Shown: piece by piece, positions 37,625-49,438 of the stretch | How positions within the stretch are numbered: position 1 is the stretch's first letter | Layout of the letters: each line of letters opens with the position of its first letter | Assembly: GCA_029379385.1 (NCBI GenBank) | Contig: CM055615.1 | Coordinates: forward strand, 3,100,001-3,164,000 | From: Quillaja saponaria | Taxonomy: Eukaryota; Streptophyta; Magnoliopsida; Fabales; Quillajaceae | Reading direction: 5' to 3' | Length of the DNA stretch: 64,000 bases | Made by a program: the position numbers and the translations under genes | The notes under the pieces: generated by a model | The model's database searches: none | What the model was told of the DNA's origin: nothing | Seen by the model: only the letters and a program-made list of their open reading frames with translations

Positions 37625-37931
37625 ACGAAGTAATTTATTCCGTGTAAGAAAAATTATCAGTGATTATGTTCGTGGTCAATTAAAATAAATTTGGTCAGTA
37701 ATAATTTCATGCTGTTGTAGATAATTTATTAAAATTTGGCACCAATTATTAGAAATTGCAAGAAAGTAGTAGTGATTGTGTTTGTGGTCAATAAAAATAA
37801 ATAAAAAGATAAAAAACATAAATTAAAATCCTGTCTAACCAAAATTGTCACTAACAATGTGCTAGAAAATTAATTAGAAACAGAGTAATAAAATTAGAAA
37901 GTATTAAGCAACATGAGAAGTTCATCAAATT

Positions 37932-37981
37932 TTACTTAGATCACTTTGGCAAAGTCATTCTTCATATGTATCATTTCTATA
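37932..37981 (+). repeat. 50-bp direct repeat flanking the solo LTR, left copy
   Basis: Matches 40916-40965 at 47 of 50 positions (starts ttacttagatcactttggca). The spacing indicates that a short tandem duplication existed before the LTR inserted between its copies. Confidence 0.7.
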
Positions 37982-37996
37982 AAGAAAGAATTATTT

Positions 37997-40893
37997 TGTC
38001 AAACCTCACACGGAGGCATGACCAGTCGGAGGAATGGATAACCTAAATCTCTGTAACCCTGACTTCAAATCAAGAAATACACATGACTATTAAGTTAAAA
38101 AGAAAGTTTTATAAAAATGTAACTTAGCTAAATATATATACAAATACTCATTTATTGAAATGTATAGTAACTTAGCTAAATATTTCGGCAGAGGTTTATC
38201 ATAAAGTAGAACATGCCCAATAATACAAACATATTATAAACTTGGTTATACATAACCAGACAACAACAACAACACAATAACCACAAAGAGCTCCGCTCCA
38301 TTTTCGTATCATAAAAATTTAACTAAGAAACTATTACAAAATTCTAAACTCATGACTCAATGCCCTTATGTGACTGCAAGGCTTCATCCCTTGGCTTCAA
38401 GTAGGTGATCTCAAGTGAATACCTTGCCCCAACACTATTGGCAAGTTAGGTTCCAGTCAATAACGTTTGTTTAGATCTTGATACTAAAAAAAATATGAAC
38501 AAACGAAGAGTGAGTCATAAAGACTTAATGAGTGAAAAATGTACCCAAAGGGTACTACCATCAATCAACATTTAATTCTAATTCACATGCATATTAGTTT
38601 CACATCAGTATAACTTACAAAGCAAATCAAATTTCACATGTACACATATAAATGTATACAATACCAAACCCCAAATACTCACAAAAGATCAAACTCAAAC
38701 AAATCAAACAAAACATCCAAAAGGGTCAATCAAAGTAACTCAGCACCCGCACACCATATACACATCCTCCTTGGGACTTTTGGCTTTAGCACACCAAGAA
38801 TATACATAAGCTTCTCACATAATCTTCCCGAGGATGAGTTACTTGAAATATTTTTATTCGAATATTAAATAATCAAATCAAAGTTATCCTAGGTGCACTT
38901 GGATTCTATGTCATATATATATATATATACATATATAAAAAAAAAATTCACTGGCCTTGATCAAACACAAGAAAGATTTCACTTCAATTCATGCAAACTA
39001 ACTAGCAAAAAAATTCAAAGGTATAGTATCATTTTCACATAATACAACTCAAGGTATAACACATTTTCACTCAACAATTATACACATATACACAATATTG
39101 CAAAACACAACTAATATCTAAAGGGTAATGTTTTCCATTTACCAAGTTATGGATTTTGTTTGTCGCTTCTTCTTTAGTTCAAATGCATCATGATATCAAT
39201 GTTACGTTCTGGGGCTGAAATTAAATTGCCAAATATTACTTAGTTTGTTAATTTTATAGGTTATAACCCTATAATTATAAAAATCTATAGATATTAAGTT
39301 TCATGTATTTATTTAAAATTAACTCCTCTTAGCCATTTTCACAAACACCTTGGAGGCATGCTTGATTCCAATTTATATACTTAACCAAATTCATCAAAAC
39401 CAAGTCCAAACATCATCTCTAGAAGTTAGCTAACTTTCTTATTCATAAACTTCTCCTAAAATCATCCTTAATCCACTCAAATCCACACATGAACACAAAT
39501 AAGGCAAAACAAGAGAAACTGAGGTTTGCCTTTTCCTGTAGCACAAAATACTACTTCAGATGATCAAATAATTTCACCCAAGGCACAAACATACTCTCCT
39601 AAGTCTCCTCTACAATTCTTCTTTAGAAATCTCTCACTAGTTTGGCCTCTAAGTTTACTAAAATAGAGTTGTGCCAAATCAGGTACACATATGTAATCCT
39701 AGTTCCATGAAGCAACTTCCTGTGCTTATAAAGTACACATAACTCGGAACTAGAACATGAAACTCTCAAAATTAGATCATCAAGATATTAGAAACAATTT
39801 CTCTTCAGCAACTAACTCCTAAATCATCCTTTAAGACCCTCTTAAATTAGTTATAGCAAATCAGGTACAAGCAGAACCTAAAAACCATAACAGTGACTTC
39901 TAATACTTTCAGAATACACATAACATGAAATTAAAAATTGTAAAGCTCCAAAATTTTCTCTTAATATGTTAGGAACAATTCTTGTTCAGAGGTCCTAAGC
40001 TAAACCAGACCACAACTCCAAACAAAGTCCTCTGAACTAACTGAAGTTCACCTGCAATCCAGCATGAATCTAGAAGTAGTATAATAGCTCTAGCAATAAA
40101 TATACCTAGAATCATACTACGAAAATTTTCAAATATTACCCTCAGACCATAAACTACACTTTCTCTTCAAGATTATTAAATTAATTTAGTCCATAAAATA
40201 CCCAAAAAACCAGATTTCTCTAAACCATAAAATCTGAACAGTGCTCTCCTTCCAATAACCATTTAACCACCATTATTCATCACTTTCAAACTTCAATTCA
40301 TCCTCCAAAACTCTCTAAATTCAAAAACTCAAACAATACCAAAAGAAAAGGACTCTAACTCCAAGGAAAAAAAAAGATTTTGGTTAAATTTAGAACTTGG
40401 AAGTACCAAGATTAGGAGCTGTCAACAAGAAAAGGTGGCGAATGCAACTTGTTATGACTACCGTGAAGAGGGATGTGGCTGCCAACATAGGGGCTGGCGG
40501 TGGCTAAGGAAGGAGCTGGCCGTCCCACACCAGATAAAAGGAATAGCTTCAAAGCACCATCCAAACACAAGGCAAGAAGGAGGCTCGGCTGCTAGAGAAA
40601 GAGAAAGGAGTTGGAAGTTTCATGAAGCAAGAGCAGGGCAGGCAAAACAGAGGAGGAAGGCTCGGCCAGAGAAAAAGAGAAATTAAGTCGGCCAAAAGAA
40701 AAAAACAAGGAGGAAAAGAAAATAAGGTGAAGTCACCGTCAAAATCAATTGAGTTTATAATAGGTGTCTTTATATATATATATATAATGTTTACTTATTT
40801 GATTTTACTTTGTTTATATACTAAAGTTACAAAATTTTTTAAGTTAACGCTATGAAAATTTTCTATTTAACGATACGATATCAGATTATAACA
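37997..40893 (-). mobile_element. Solo LTR, copy 2 of the local LTR family
   Basis: Runs from tgtcaaacctcac to gattataaca (TGTTATAATC to TTTGACA on the minus strand) and is flanked by the perfect 5-bp target duplication TATTT (37992-37996 and 40894-40898). It aligns with copies 1 and 3: gtaaccctgacttcaaat near 38055, aagaacgaag/gtgagtga-type blocks near 38510-38540, gttaggaacaattcttgttc near 39968. It contains no gag-pol or primer-binding site, so a 2.9-kb solo LTR left by recombination is the simplest reading. Short frames inside (38638-38868, 40435-40686) are LTR sequence, not genes. Confidence 0.8.
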
Positions 40894-40915
40894 TATTTGA
40901 ATTGAAGAATTTGTA

Positions 40916-40965
40916 TTACTTAGATCACTTTGGCAAAGTCATTATGTATATGTATCATTTCTATA
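40916..40965 (+). repeat. 50-bp direct repeat flanking the solo LTR, right copy
   Basis: 47 of 50 positions match 37932-37981. It lies 22 bp beyond the LTR's right edge (40893). Confidence 0.7.
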
Positions 40966-42018
40966 ATTAATATAGTTATTTAATCTTCAAAACCACTCAA
41001 AAAAAATAGAAAAATAAATGCACATTATTATTTTATGATAACAAAAAGTTACCAATGATAATAAGTATTAGCAACAATGTTTATATTATCAACGATAACA
41101 AATAAATTATCGTTAATAATCATAAAAATTTGGATTATTAATTAAAACAAGTATAAATTATTTCATTTAAATTATTAAAAAATATAAAACTTACTTTCTC
41201 TGTTAATAGCCTTTCATTATCCTATCCATTAACATAAATTAAATATGTTTTTATTAACTTAAATTAATAAAAAAAATTAACTTTTTAGTAACTACACAAT
41301 TCATTCTCACTCACACATTAACTCTAAAAATCTTATAAATATGACTCAAAAACTTCAAATTACAACTTTGTACTTAAAAAATAAATAAAATTATTTGACA
41401 TTTGCTTAAGGATGTGCACGTTGCTAGTTATTCTAAATGCCACAAGACTAGTATGGTCTCATACTTTATAATAAATATGTATTGATTTATTTAAATTAAT
41501 TAAAAATCTAGTTTTTCTTTTAATAACTATGTCCATTATTCTATCCACTCACATAAATTAAATATTTAATTATTATTTGTAACTAATAAAAAATTAAAAA
41601 AATAACTTTTTAATAACTACCCACTCTATTTCCACTTACACACTAACTCATATTTTTTATAACCTATGAATAGGAGAATCCTATATCCTATATCCTATAA
41701 AGATTATGCATAAGCACTTATTTTATTCTGTGCTTGGTACATGATGAAATAAGAGTAAAGAAATGACCCATGAATAGGAGAATCCTATAGCTTATAAATG
41801 ATTTTATATTTTATTCATATATTTTTAAAATTTCATTCAAATTTTCTACATTTTTTCTAAAATTGTTACAATTTTTGTTAAAAAATATATTGTAGTAATT
41901 ATCATGACACGAAATATTCTTAAAATAATATTTATAATATTTTTATATTTTACATAATATTGAATTTAAAAAAAATTACATTTTAGTGGCAAGTGAAATG
42001 AAGTCACATATTTTATAT

Positions 42019-42020
<2 letters not shown>
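40966..42020. other. Intergenic; left flank of the viral insertion
   Basis: AT-rich. Two diverged copies of a segment with ttcattatcctatccattaacataaattaaat-like sequence lie near 41210-41250 and 41520-41560. The last 100 bp aligns with 33600-33665 in block 1. Confidence 0.5.

Positions 42021-42056
<36 letters not shown>
42021..42056. repeat. (TA)n tract at the left junction of the pararetrovirus
   Basis: About 18 TA units. A matching (AT)n tract (49439-49455) stands at the right junction, while the paralogous site in block 1 has only a short TA run (about 33665-33678). Confidence 0.9.
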
Positions 42057-42058
<2 letters not shown>

Positions 42059-42098
42059 ATCAATAGGAGTGTAAGAATTTCTCCTCTATCTTTTAATC

Positions 42099-42920
42099 AT
42101 GTTGACATATTTCTCTTGCTCTTCTTCTACTTCTTCTTCTCCTAAATCTTCTTTCCAATCTAACAAAATTCTTAAAGAAGAAATCAATTTTGAAGAAATT
42201 TCTCAATCTATAGACAATTGGAAAATTTTAAAAATTCCAAGCAATGAAATTTACAAACCCAAGTCCATGTTCACCCTCAAAAGTGACCATACTATTAAAA
42301 CTGTTGAACAAATAATTCCAATTGACTCTAATTGTGAAGAAATTTCTTTACTTTCAGACAAATCTGTAAAAATTCATAAGCAAAAATACAATTATCTGCA
42401 TATTAGATGCGTTCAGATTGCACCAAAACCTCTGACAAGAGAAAGACTTAACACCTCTATTCTCTTATGTCTTCATGACTGTAGAATGACTAATTTTCAT
42501 GAATCACTCTTAGGCACGGTTGAAACTAGCCTCTGTAGTGATCCGATCTATTTCAATTGTTTTCCAAACATGACAATCTCTTTGCAAGATAAAAATATTT
42601 TAGATTCTTTAGTCTTAAATGTTAAACTTTCAAATTTTAATATCAAACCCGGATCTTTCCCAATAGCTTTAGTCTATCATATACAATATAAAGCAATGAT
42701 ATCTTCTTTTACTTCAAAATCTCTTCAACAAAGAAAAAATGGTGAAACAGTAATGTTTTTAACTGATCTTTCAAAAGCAAATGTTACTGCTCCAAAATCA
42801 ATCTCTTGAGAAGAAGTTAATCTCCCTGAAAAATGGACTCTTGATAAGGCTACGCCTATTCAGGATCAAAAACCCTCTTCTATTTCTGAAATTACTTAAT
42901 ACCCTTACAGGTAAAGTAGA
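42099..42920 (+). pseudogene. Caulimovirid movement-protein region
   Basis: Open from the ATG at 42099 to TGA at 42807-42809 (236 codons). It starts with a Ser-rich segment and includes the conserved core of caulimovirid movement proteins (YLHIRCVQIAPKPLTRE; later SFPIALVYHIQYKAM). After the stop the same frame continues for a short way with recognisable sequence before frame changes. In this virus type the movement protein is the first part of a polyprotein that enlarges plasmodesmata for cell-to-cell spread. The stop separates it from the rest. Confidence 0.8.
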
Positions 42921-43507
42921 AATATCTTTTAATAGAACAAATAGTCCAGGAAATTTTGGATCAACTTATCAAGACTCAGCAAGAAATTCTTGTTCTTTTA
43001 GATACTCTTGTTCTTTTATTCATAACAATTCATCTTCAAGGTTTAGAAAACACATCCAGGATTCCTAGAGCATTATACACCAAAGAAGATGACAATCAAT
43101 GTGAGAAACCTCATTCTCCTACTTTTTCATCTTTAAATGATAACTTGGAAATCAATAAAATTCAAATTGTTTTCCAAATTGATAAGGATTCCCCTAGAAA
43201 AGATTTTTATCAAGAAAAACATAATCTTGAAAGAACTTGATATTTTGAAAAATTAACTGGTTCCAAAAGACAAAAAATTCAAAACTTTTATTATAAATTT
43301 ATGGAAACTCATGAAATTCATATTCTAATCTTAAAATGGTTTGAAGTTTATGCTAAGGAAAATGGTATCAATTATCCTTTTCCCAGTCCATAAATGTTAA
43401 TACTCAAAAAATAAAAAAATTGGGTAACTTATAAGGATGAAATTATTAATTCAGTTTTTCCTCCTCATAAGGCCTTAAAAATTTCTGCCCATAATCCTGT
43501 TGGAAAA

Positions 43508-44935
43508 ATGGTTTTTGTACCAGCAATTCTTTTCAAAAATAAAGATTTAACTGAAACAGTTAATTCTAAAGACATACAATCTCTTTATGAACAAAATTAC
43601 TATACCAATTATTATCTTCAAGCTATAGAAGATCATCTCTCTGAATCCAAAACTAATTTACAAAGTGAAAACCTTGTTTTAACTCCTTACCAGATCCCCA
43701 CAAAGATTAAAAAAGAATTAGGTTCTAGTTTAAAATCATCTTCTCAACATGAACTTCTTAATAAAATTTCTAAAAAAATTATTCGAATAGGGAAATATAT
43801 TGTCCCCGACACTCCTCAACAAACTAATTCAATTAATAACTTAAGCGATGTAGATTCTATATCTGAACAAACTAATCATTCTGAGAAAATTTCCCAAAAA
43901 GAAATTAATCCAATTCAAAACACCAACTGGCGAAAGCCACAAAAATTATATTATCTTAGGGTTTCTCCTCCTGACTTAGTCACAGAAGAAAAACCTCAGA
44001 TAATCAATAATTCTTTCAGTACAAACAATATCTATGAATGGAATATAGATGGTCAATCTGAATACAATATTCTTAATATGTTGCAGCAAATGACCATGGT
44101 CAATACTGCCTATTCAATCTTTCACAATTGTTCTGATCAATCTATCCTTAATATTTTAATAACCGGTTTTACTAGTCAACAGAAAGGTTGGTGGGATAAA
44201 CACCTCACTGAAGATGAACGAAACCAAATAAACTTAGCTATCAAAATTGATACTAAAGGAAATCCTCTCCTTAATGAAGAAGGAAATCAAATTCAAGATT
44301 CCGTAAATATTCTTATTTATGCTATCACAAAACATTTCATCAGAGATTCGTCTATATGGCGTAATAAATCCGCTGAACTCCTTTCCAATTTTTAGTGTCG
44401 TACCTTAGCTGACTTTAGATGGTATAAAGATACATTCTTTACCATAATTTCTCTAGGTCCGATAGTAATCAACCTTTTTGGAAAGAAAATTTCCTAGCCT
44501 GTCTTCCTCGTTTTTTAGGAGATAAAGTTAGAGAAAAAATATGAAATATTAACAATGAAATTATCTCGTATGAATAATTGACTTATGGACAACTTTGCAG
44601 CTATGTCTAGAAAGTTGCTTTAAAAATTTGTCAAGATGACAAAAATACAAAGATAATTAGCCAAAGAAATATCCCTTAATCGTAAAGATTTAGAAAGATT
44701 TTGCTCTCAATATTGTTTTGATTGTCCTCAAAATTCATCTAAACCCAAGAAGAAACATTACTCTGATCCTCCTAAAACTTACGAAAAATCTTCCAAAAAT
44801 AGAGCTGGCAAAAGAATTCACAAACACAAAAAGCGCAAAGAGCTCCTAAACATTTTCAAAATAAAGATAAACCACTTGCTGTCTGTTTTAAATGTAAAAA
44901 ACCATGTCATATTGCAAAATACTACAGAATTACAA
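43508..44935 (+). pseudogene. Caulimovirid coat-protein region with damaged zinc knuckle
   Basis: The frame 43508-44395 (295 codons) contains the coat-protein landmark GWWDKHLTEDERNQI near 44190. After a stop and frame changes, a degenerate CCHC knuckle is read at 44884-44931 (CFKCKKPCHIAKYY). The first two cysteines and the histidine are present, but Tyr stands where the last cysteine should be, and Cys where Gly is usual. The knuckle would bind packaged nucleic acid. The region between 44400 and 44880 is broken by several indels. Confidence 0.75.
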
Positions 44936-45479
44936 AGAAAATTAGAGCTTTAAATATCGATGAAGGTCTTCTAGCTCAACTTGATTGTCTTCTAATTGAA
45001 GATTCATTTGATAGTGAAGCTCAGGCCTTTTTTGATGTGAAGAAATTAACCAAATTCAAAATGATCACGAAGCTTATTCAAATTCATCTCAAAAAACTCT
45101 TGAATGTAATATACTTATTAGAGAACAATATCTTCTCTTTGAAGCTATTACTAACCTTCTAAATGATGAATAGAAGAAAAATTATCTCTACAAACTCAAA
45201 GAAACCCTGAAAACCCCAGAAAAATCAAGTAAACCTTCTCACAATCTTCCAATTGTAGCTAATTCTTTCAATTTAAAAGACGTTTTATATAGATTTAACT
45301 ATGAGAAAAAATCTATAACTCTTCAAGATCTTCAACATGAAGTTTCAAAACTTAAAACTGAAGTCAAGTATCTCAAGAATCACAAAAAAAATAGTTCAGC
45401 AATCCAACTTCTTCAAAAAAGAAAGAAAAATTCGTCTTTTAAAACTTCCTCATCAAAACATTCTGAATCTTCCTTTTTA

Positions 45480-45875
45480 GATAAAAACTTAGATATTTCT
45501 GGTGATAATTTTCTCAATTTAATTACTCAGGTTTCATATCAGAAATGGTATATCCCAATCAAACTTATCATTGGAAAATTTTTTGTCCTCGAAATAGTTG
45601 CTCTGTTTAATAAAGGAACAGATTCAAGCTGTATCCTAAAAGGACAAGTTCTAACAAAATTTTATGAAAAAACTTCTAAATGATTAACTTCGGCTAATGA
45701 TTCTGAAATCATAATCCATTACAAATGTTCTAATGTCATAATTAAAAACTCCCCTTTACAAATTTCAAAAACATTTCTTCTCACCCAGAATATCACCAAT
45801 CTAGTCATCCTAGGTACTGATTTCATTAGGCAATTAGATTCTTTTTGGGTTAATAAAGAAATTTTTAAATAAGTT
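45480..45875 (+). pseudogene. Caulimovirid aspartic protease region, catalytic residue changed
   Basis: A frame following the coat protein reads a retropepsin-like fold. The active-site triad region reads ALFNKGTDSSCI (45600-45635). The catalytic aspartate position (codon 45609-45611) holds Asn and the next residue is Lys, so the enzyme would be inactive. Downstream ILGTDFIRQLD (near 45810) is the conserved C-terminal block of this domain. The frame stops near 45870. Confidence 0.7.
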
Positions 45876-46029
45876 ATGGGTCAAACCGTTTCCTTCCCTT
45901 TCCTTAAAAAACTCACTTTTAGGGATCTCAATCTTATTAAAAATAAACAAAAACAAATCAATTTTCTTTATGATGAATTTTTTTTCAAAAGAATAGAAAC
46001 TCAACTCAATGATTCAATCATTAAAAAAA

Positions 46030-46970
46030 AAAAAAAAAATTGAAGAAAAAATTCAGTTGCAAATATGTTCTGATCTTCCGAATGATTTCTAAAAAAGAAA
46101 ACAACATATGGTTGATCTCCCTTATGAAAAAAAATTTCATAAAAGGAAAATTCCTACAAAAGTCCGTCCGATATAAATGAATCAAGAAATGCTTAACTTC
46201 TGTCAAAAGGAAATTAATGATCTTCTTTTCAAATGAATAATTCGTAAGAGTAAGAGTCTTTAATCCTGTTCTGCTTTTTATATTAATAAAAATGCAGAGA
46301 TTGAACGCGGTACCCCTTGTCTAGTCATCAATTATAAACCTCTCAATCAGACTCTTCAATGGATTAGGTATCCTATTCCTAATAAGAAAGATCTCCTCAA
46401 TAGATTGTACTTTTCAAAATTATTTTCAAAATTTGATCTGAAATAAGGTTTTTGGCAAATTCAAATCAGAGAATCTGATAGATATAAAACTGCATTAACT
46501 GTTCCTTTTGGTCAATACGAATGGAATGTGATGCTTTTTGGATTAAAAAATGCTCCTTTTGAATTCCAAAAAATCATGAATGATTTTTGCAATCCCAATA
46601 CAAAATTTATCATAGTTTATATTGATGATGATCTAATCTTTTCACAAAATATTGATGAACACTTTAAACATATCAATATTTTCTTTGATATTACAAAGCA
46701 AAATGGTTTGGCTGTTTCCAGAACAAAATTTATTCTTTTTCAAATAACAATAAGGTTGCTTGGTCATAATATTCACCACGAAAATATTACTCCAATTAAT
46801 AGAGCTATCCAATTTGCTAACAAATTTCCTAATCAAATTATTGATAAAACTCAGTTACAAAAATTTCTGGGTTGCCTTAATTATGTATCTGATTTCTTTC
46901 CAGGTGTCAGCAATCTTATCAAACCATTGCATGACAGACTAAAAATAGATCATTCTCCCTGATCTGACAT
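46030..46970 (+). pseudogene. Caulimovirid reverse transcriptase region
   Basis: Reading in one frame with several stops, the region shows conserved RT blocks: CLVINYKPLNQ (46320), FDLK...GFWQI (46434), PFGQYEWNVMLFGLKNAP (46504) and the catalytic YIDD in IIVYIDDDLIFS (46612-46647), then FLGCLNYVSDF (46864). The 46528-46962 part is open for 144 codons. In-frame stops near 46092, 46176, 46236, 46260 and 46443 show it is not translatable as a whole. The YIDD aspartates are intact. Confidence 0.85.
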
Positions 46971-47029
46971 CCACATCAATATTGTTAAGCAAATTAAACT
47001 TCGGGTCAAACATTTATCATGTTTGTATC

Positions 47030-47439
47030 TTCATGATCCTATAGCATTAAAAATTGTTAAAACAGATGCCTCAGACATTGATTATGGTGGCATTCTTAAG
47101 CAATCCATTAATGCTAAACTGCATATCATTGCATATGCATCAAAACATTGGAATTCTGCTCAATAAAACTATTCTACCATAAAAAAAAAAAATTTAGAAA
47201 TTGTTTTGTGCATTTCCAAATTTCAAAGTGATTTACTAAATCAAAATTTTTTGGTTAGAGTAGATTGCAAATTTGCAAAAGAAGTTCTACAAAAAGATGT
47301 TAAAAATCTAGCATCAAAACAAATTTTTGTCCGATGGCAAGTAATTTTATCTGCTTTTGATTTTGAAATTGAATATATCAAATGTAGCTCCAATTCTATT
47401 CTCGATTATCTTACTCGAGAATTCTTGCAGGGTAGATAA
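47030..47439 (+). pseudogene. Caulimovirid RNase H region
   Basis: Follows RT with KTDASDIDYGGIL (47060), a stop near 47166, then NLEIVLCI and VRVDCKFAK (47250), giving the expected acidic residues, and ends FLQGR before TAA 47437-47439. This is the end of the polyprotein. Confidence 0.8.
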
Positions 47440-47440
47440 T

Positions 47441-48859
47441 ATGCCAAGAAAAAAGAAAGAAAAAGAGGTTGAACCTCCTCCAAAATCAAAAATCAAATCC
47501 AATAAGGAACCATCCAATTCCTCAGCTCAATCAATTCAAAAACAATCTAAAGAGTTTTATGCCTTTCCTATAGAGACACTTTTAGCTATTCAACAATCAA
47601 TCCAAAAACCTTTGGTACTTTCAAAGCAATCTTGGGCAGACATTGCTGATGAAGAACAATTAAAGATTGTTGCCCCTCCTAATCTAAAAGATTGTATCCA
47701 GTTCAAGCAGGATGACCTAGATCAGGCTATCAGCCAGCTAGCCCAATCAGTGACAATGGTACCTTCAGGTAAGGAACTTATTTCTCAAACTTCTCCAATC
47801 TCTTCTCAAAGACCTCAATCATTTTATGTGCCAATTTCTTCGGCCCAAACTATTCTCCAAATGGAACCCCATTTTTTTTTACCAATAATCCTCAATTAGT
47901 CCATCAAATGGTTTTTCTGCCAAATTGGCATTTTATGCCTATTGACATTTCCAAAACCAAAAAATATTATGAATTTATGTTAATTGATAGTGATTCTATT
48001 GCCATCAAATATTATAAGTCAAAATCAGATGCTAATTTCATTACGCATTCCAAATCCTTAAGGTAATTCGTCATTCGGATTAGAAAACTGACATTTTCAA
48101 AAGACACAAATTCTCCCAACCTTTTGATCCTATAGGTTACAATTACTGGGACTATTAAACAGCCTGGTACAATGTTTTCAATTTTCAAAACAATGATTAT
48201 AAGCATTTATGGCTTATATTTTTCAAAAACAAAATCCAATATAATTTCTCTTATTGGTTCTCCCATTGGTGGTCTTTCCATGGTCCTTGTATAAAAAACC
48301 TTCCAAGTGAAGTAGCCAATGATCTACTTTATTTCAAAAATATTTTAATATACCTGATCATAATCCCATACTAATGCATTTCTTCTCAAAATTTGTATTA
48401 GCATGGATTTATGCCTAGCAATACAAATACCCAAAATACTTCCATGGACACCAAGGTCCTCTACACTTCCTCTTCTTAGGCAAGGTTCAACAAAATAGTG
48501 GATAAGTTTTAATGCCATAAAAGCTTATGTCACTTCAATCAGAAATTAGTTCTAACAAAATCTCTAGTTTCTAAAAAAGTCTCCACCAGAAGTCACACAA
48601 TTCTTGCAGTAGAAATCTCAGATTTCAGCCAAGCTAGCTTCTTATTCAAACAAATAGGAGTATCTTCAGAATCTAAAAACCATGGTTCAACTGTAGCAAG
48701 CAGAAGATCATGCTGATGATGAAGCCACCTCTGCCCCTCCAAAAGTTGACATAAAATCAGTTTCTAGTTCCTCTTCTAGAACATCAGGAAATGATTCTAC
48801 TTGAATATGCCCAATCCAATGAAGACGACTGTTACGGTATCAATATTGAAGATGACTAA
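47441..48859 (+). pseudogene. Caulimovirid second reading frame (ORF2), function unknown
   Basis: Starts at the ATG at 47441, one base after the polyprotein stop codon, with a lysine-rich N-terminus (MPRKKKEKEVEPPPKSKIKS) resembling a nuclear localisation signal. It is open to 47899, where a run of nine T marks the likely frameshift; the original frame is followed beyond it with more stops. The probable original end is an acidic tail (SNEDDCYGINIEDD) before TAA 48857-48859. Florendovirus ORF2 proteins have no assigned function. The tight spacing suggests that it was translated by reinitiation or leaky scanning, which is inference. Confidence 0.65.
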
Positions 48860-48869
48860 AATAGTTGAA

Positions 48870-49030
48870 GTTTTTTCAATGGTACTGTAGCAATCACTGT
48901 AGCGATTACTGTAACAAATCATTGTAACAAGTTGCGACAGATTACTGTTACAACACCCTAGCACTGTAGCATTTTTACTGTAACTTTACTGTTCAAAGCA
49001 GTGAATTTCAATTTTCTATTTAAAGAGAGT
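48870..49030 (+). promoter_or_regulatory. Viral promoter-like region with ACTGTARC repeats and TATA-like box
   Basis: Between 48881 and 48993 an eight-base motif (actgtagc, actgtaac, attgtaac, actgttac) occurs about eight times in 110 bp. A TATA-like ctatttaaag follows at 49016-49025. The location after the last gene, in the intergenic region, is where caulimovirids keep their single promoter. Downstream (49170-49340) are two partly repeated pyrimidine-rich units (tttccctggaatagtgcgca and tttccctggatttgcgga). Confidence 0.6.
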
Positions 49031-49438
49031 TGCATCTCTCATTTAGGTAGGTTTTTCATTTCAGAAAAATTCAGGGAGTTAGTTTGAGAGCTTCCCTAGG
49101 TATTCCTCCGAAGCTGTCATTTTTTTGTAAAATTCTATTTTGAAATACAACCGATGACATTCTCTTTCTGTCTTTAATTTATGCATTGCATCCCCTTTCC
49201 CTGGAATAGTGCGCAGATTACCGCGACTTCTCCTCCCTTTTCATATTCATGCATTTCTTTTCCCTGGATTTGCGGACGGACTACCGCCATTTCTCCTTCC
49301 CTTTTAATTTCAGTTTTTAATTTCTGTCTTTAATTAATGCATTGCATAGCATAACTCTTTCAACAGTCTTGCTGCTCCTTATTTCACTACCCTCGTGATC
49401 TTTCTCCGCACTATAGGGCCTCCACCGGTCCTCTACTA

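Larger units (their letters stand above)
33600..37700. repeat. Segmental duplication, block 1 (carries DEFL1 and pseudogene 2)
   Basis: Alignable in order with 41940-42056 plus 49439-53990. Shared landmarks include gtgaaatgaagtca (33648/41994), taggaaacacatacaatctt (33866/50702), the defensin-like gene, aaaaaaggaacacatgat (near 36672) and ttcatttcttacattgattt (near 36851/53179). Block 2 carries an extra segment of about 1.07 kb (about 49615-50685) that is missing here. Block 1 has the uninterrupted version of the viral insertion site at about 33655-33690. Confidence 0.75.
42057..49438 (+). mobile_element. Endogenous caulimovirid (florendovirus-like) sequence, near full length, inactive
   Basis: About 7.4 kb reading in order: movement protein, coat protein with zinc knuckle, aspartic protease, reverse transcriptase, RNase H, then a separate second reading frame, then a promoter-like region. 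This gene order, with a polyprotein followed by an unrelated ORF2, and the insertion into a TA-dinucleotide repeat are features described for florendoviruses, endogenous pararetroviruses of plants. There is no integrase and there are no LTRs. Every region carries stops or frameshifts, so it is an old molecular fossil. It lies in plus orientation inside duplicated block 2 of the defensin-like cluster. Confidence 0.85.

Noticed and set aside
40435..40855. Overlapping charged open frames
   Set aside because: They lie inside the solo LTR; the purine-rich block is shared with the other LTR copies and gives Lys/Arg-rich translations by composition.
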